Of a stretch of DNA of 64,000 bases, positions 61,730 through 64,000 are shown piece by piece. The stretch lies in assembly GCA_964527565.1 (NCBI GenBank), contig CAZGOY010000014.1, forward strand, positions 1 to 64,000, written 5' to 3'. The translations under genes and the position numbers were made by a program. Origin of the DNA: JAGXQV01 sp964527565 (GTDB taxonomy: Bacteria > Pseudomonadota > Gammaproteobacteria > Burkholderiales > Sulfuricellaceae). Within the stretch, counting starts at the first letter, position 1. Each line of letters starts with the position of its first letter. The notes beneath the pieces were generated by a model. The model ran no database searches. It was given only the letters and a program-made list of their open reading frames with translations, and had not been told where the DNA came from.

Positions 61730-62748
61730 AGGACGTCAATCCTTCGCAGTTTGTGATCTACCAGAGCGAGGATGGGAAGATCAAGCTGGATGTACGCTTC
61801 GTGGATGAAACCGTTTGGCTTAGCCAAGCACTGATGGCGGAGTTGTTTGGCACCACCAAGCAGAACATCGGGCAGCACCTGAAAAATATCTTTTCAGAAC
61901 ATGAGCTTGACGAAGAATCAGTTGTAAAGGATTTCTTTACAACTGCCGCCGATGGCAAGCAGTACCGCACCCGGCACTACAGTCTGGATGCCATTATTTC
62001 CGTTGGCTACCGGGTGCAAAGTCATACGGCTACCCGCTTTCGCCAGTGGGCAACCCAGCAGTTGCGCGAGTACATCGTCAAAGGCTTTTTGCTGAACGAC
62101 GAGCGGCTGAAAAATCCGGATCAACCTTTTGACTATTTTGAAGAGCTCACGCGGCGCATTCAGGACATCCGCACCAGTGAGCGGCGCTTTTATCAAAAAA
62201 TCACCGACATCTACGCCACCAGCGTTGACTATGACCCGACGCAGGCTGAAAGCATTTCGTTTTTCCAGACCGTACAAAACAAGATGCACTGGGCCATTAC
62301 GGGGCAAACGGCGGCAGAGATCATTTATACCCGTGCCGATAAAAATCAGCCCAATATGGGGCTGACCAGTTGGCGCGGCGGCAAGGTGCGCAAGGCGGAC
62401 GTGAGCATTGCCAAGAATTACCTCAATGCCGATGAATTAGCCGCACTGAACAATCTGGTGGAGCAATATCTGGTGTTTGCTGAAGGGCAGGCCATGCGTC
62501 GCGTGCCCATGACGATGAACGACTGGATTACCAAGCTGCACGGCTTTTTGACGATTAACGACCGCGACATCCTCAACCATGCCGGGAAAATCTCTCACGA
62601 AGTGGCCAAGGCTTTTGCCGAATCGGCGTATGAGAACTTCAACAAAGATCAAATTGCCAAGGCCGATCAATTGGAGAGCGATTTTGACCAGGCGATGAAG
62701 CGGCTACCAAAGCCCAAACTAGCGAAGCAAAAGAAAAACCATGACTGA
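61726..62748 (+). CDS. RhuM family protein
   Basis: 340 residues; family PF13310 (virulence RhuM family), named after a Salmonella pathogenicity island gene. VDETVWLSQALMAELFGTTKQNIGQHLKNIF is a winged-helix-like DNA-binding part and TRHYSLDAIISVGYRVQSHTATRFRQWATQQLREYIVKGF follows. Biochemical function is unknown; the genes are common accessories of type I restriction loci. Overlaps DUF559 (ATGA) and hsdM (8 bases). Confidence 0.9.
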   Translation: MKDVNPSQFVIYQSEDGKIKLDVRFVDETVWLSQALMAELFGTTKQNIGQHLKNIFSEHELDEESVVKDFFTTAADGKQYRTRHYSLDAIISVGYRVQSHTATRFRQWATQQLREYIVKGFLLNDERLKNPDQPFDYFEELTRRIQDIRTSERRFYQKITDIYATSVDYDPTQAESISFFQTVQNKMHWAITGQTAAEIIYTRADKNQPNMGLTSWRGGKVRKADVSIAKNYLNADELAALNNLVEQYLVFAEGQAMRRVPMTMNDWITKLHGFLTINDRDILNHAGKISHEVAKAFAESAYENFNKDQIAKADQLESDFDQAMKRLPKPKLAKQKKNHD

Positions 62749-64000
62749 ACAAAATCAAAAACAACTGGGTAACACCCTCTGGAGCATCGCCGACCAACTG
62801 CGCGGGGCGATGGATGCGGACGATTTCCGCGACTACATGCTGTCCTTCCTCTTCCTGCGCTATCTCTCCGACAACTACGAGACGGCGGCGAAGAAAGAAC
62901 TGGGGCGGGATTACCCGGATGTCGGCGGCGACACTCGCAAGGTGCCGCTGGCGCTGTGGTATGCCAACAACGTGGACGACATCCCGGCGTTCGAGAAGCA
63001 GATGCGGCGCAAGGTGCATTACGTCATCCAGCCCGCGCACCTCTGGAACAGCATCGCCAACCTGGCCCGCACCCAGAACGCGGAGCTGCTGAACACGCTG
63101 CAAGCGGGCTTCAAGTACATCGAGACCGAATCCTTCGAGAGCACCTTTCAGGGGCTGTTCTCCGAGATCGACCTGAGTTCCCCCAAGCTGGGCAAGCGGT
63201 ATGAGGACCGGAACGCCAAGCTCTGCGCCATCATCCAGAAGATCGCCGAAGGGCTGGCGGAGTTCTCCACCGACATCGACGCACTGGGCGATGCCTATGA
63301 ATACCTGATCGGCCAGTTTGCCGCCGGGTCGGGCAAGAAGGCGGGGGAGTTCTACACCCCGCAGCAGATTTCCGACATCCTCTCCGCCATCGTCACGCTG
63401 GACAGCCAGGAACCGAAAACCGGGACCAAGAAGCGGCTGGAGAGCGTGATGGACTTCGCCTGCGGCTCCGGCTCCCTGCTGCTCAACGTGCGCAAGAAGG
63501 TGAACAAGGCCGGCGGCACCATCGGCAAAATCTTCGGCCAGGAAAAGAACATCACCACCTACAACCTGGCCCGCATGAACATGCTGCTGCACGGGGTGAA
63601 GGATACGGAGTTCGACATCTTCCACGGCGACACCCTGGCGAACGAGTGGGACATGATGCGCGAGCAGAACCCGGCCAGGAAGCCGAGCTTCGACGCCATC
63701 GTCGCCAATCCGCCCTTCAGCTACCGCTGGGAGCCGACCGACGCGCTGGCCGACGACGTGCGCTTCAAGAGCCACGGCCTCGCCCCCAAATCCGCCGCCG
63801 ACTTCGCCTTCCTGCTGCACGGCTTCCACTTCCTCAAAGACGAAGGCGTGATGGCAATTATCCTGCCGCACGGCGTGCTCTTCCGTGGTGGTGCCGAGGA
63901 ACGCATCCGCACCAAGCTGCTCAAGGACGGCCACATCGACACCGTCATCGGCCTGCCCGCCAATCTCTTCTACTCCACCGGCATTCCCGTCTGCATCCTC
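62741..64000 (+). CDS. hsdM: Type I restriction-modification methyltransferase subunit, cut by window end
   Basis: N6-adenine methyltransferase subunit. From MTEQNQKQLGNTLWSIADQLRGAM, the N-terminal HsdM_N domain is followed by the SAM motif VMDFACGSGSLLLNV (motif I) and the catalytic VANPPFSYRWE (motif IV, NPPF). About 420 residues are visible with no stop; family members have about 500-520. It uses the same strand as hsdR and hsdS and starts inside the end of the RhuM gene. Confidence 0.96.
   Translation, partial: MTEQNQKQLGNTLWSIADQLRGAMDADDFRDYMLSFLFLRYLSDNYETAAKKELGRDYPDVGGDTRKVPLALWYANNVDDIPAFEKQMRRKVHYVIQPAHLWNSIANLARTQNAELLNTLQAGFKYIETESFESTFQGLFSEIDLSSPKLGKRYEDRNAKLCAIIQKIAEGLAEFSTDIDALGDAYEYLIGQFAAGSGKKAGEFYTPQQISDILSAIVTLDSQEPKTGTKKRLESVMDFACGSGSLLLNVRKKVNKAGGTIGKIFGQEKNITTYNLARMNMLLHGVKDTEFDIFHGDTLANEWDMMREQNPARKPSFDAIVANPPFSYRWEPTDALADDVRFKSHGLAPKSAADFAFLLHGFHFLKDEGVMAIILPHGVLFRGGAEERIRTKLLKDGHIDTVIGLPANLFYSTGIPVCIL

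Overview
The window is chromosomal DNA around the replication origin of a betaproteobacterium, probably a chemolithoautotroph of the Nitrosomonadales (Sulfuricella / Gallionellaceae type). Support for this is the order atpIBEFHAGDC - parB-parA - rsmG - mnmG - mnmE - yidC - rnpA - rpmH | dnaA - dnaN - gyrB, together with a cbbQ/cbbO pair (Rubisco activase subunits). The genus is inference; no rRNA or Rubisco gene lies in the window.

Layout. (1) 1-10,004, all minus strand: a rarA gene whose 3' end is replaced by foreign-looking sequence, then lolA, ftsK, an M20 amidohydrolase, a WbaP-type sugar-phosphate transferase and the dTDP-rhamnose genes rfbB-A-C-D. (2) 10,113-18,365, minus: a type I secretion locus with outer-membrane channel, adaptor and two tandem ABC ATPases, headed by a secreted M10 zinc protease and an unusual small protein that resembles only the N-terminal part of TnpB. 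(3) 18,370-22,816, minus: DUF1841, nth and cbbQ-cbbO, with a REP-like hairpin inserted in frame in cbbO and another palindromic repeat between cbbQ and cbbO. (4) 23,083-34,802, plus: argB; a 1926-residue hybrid kinase with GGDEF and EAL domains; a small exported protein; and a four-gene cell-envelope operon (COG3014 lipoprotein, caspase-YcfL fusion, LpoB-like lipoprotein, exported protein of unknown function). (5) 34,869-49,731, minus: the complete ATP synthase operon with a good sigma70 promoter, the parAB partition genes and the mnmG/mnmE/yidC/rnpA/rpmH block. (6) 49,936-55,002, plus: dnaA, an AT-rich gap with DnaA boxes (probable oriC), dnaN and gyrB. Two perfect parS sites flank the origin. 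(7) 55,619-64,000, plus: a type I restriction-modification island in the unusual order hsdR - small ORF - KilA-N - hsdS - DUF559 nuclease - RhuM - hsdM (cut by the window end), with a cluster of GC-rich palindromic repeats at the hsdS/DUF559 junction.

How the parts work together. The origin core supplies replication initiation (DnaA, DnaN, GyrB, oriC) and segregation (ParA, ParB, parS). The rfb and wbaP genes make and start a rhamnose-containing surface polysaccharide beside a protease-secretion machine, which suggests a cell-surface or biofilm function reinforced by the c-di-GMP enzyme. The LpoB/caspase operon probably acts on the envelope. The most unusual items are the TnpB-like N-terminal domain protein translationally coupled to a secretion ATPase, the caspase-YcfL fusion in an LpoB operon, and the restriction island with repeat-associated DUF559 gene next to gyrB.
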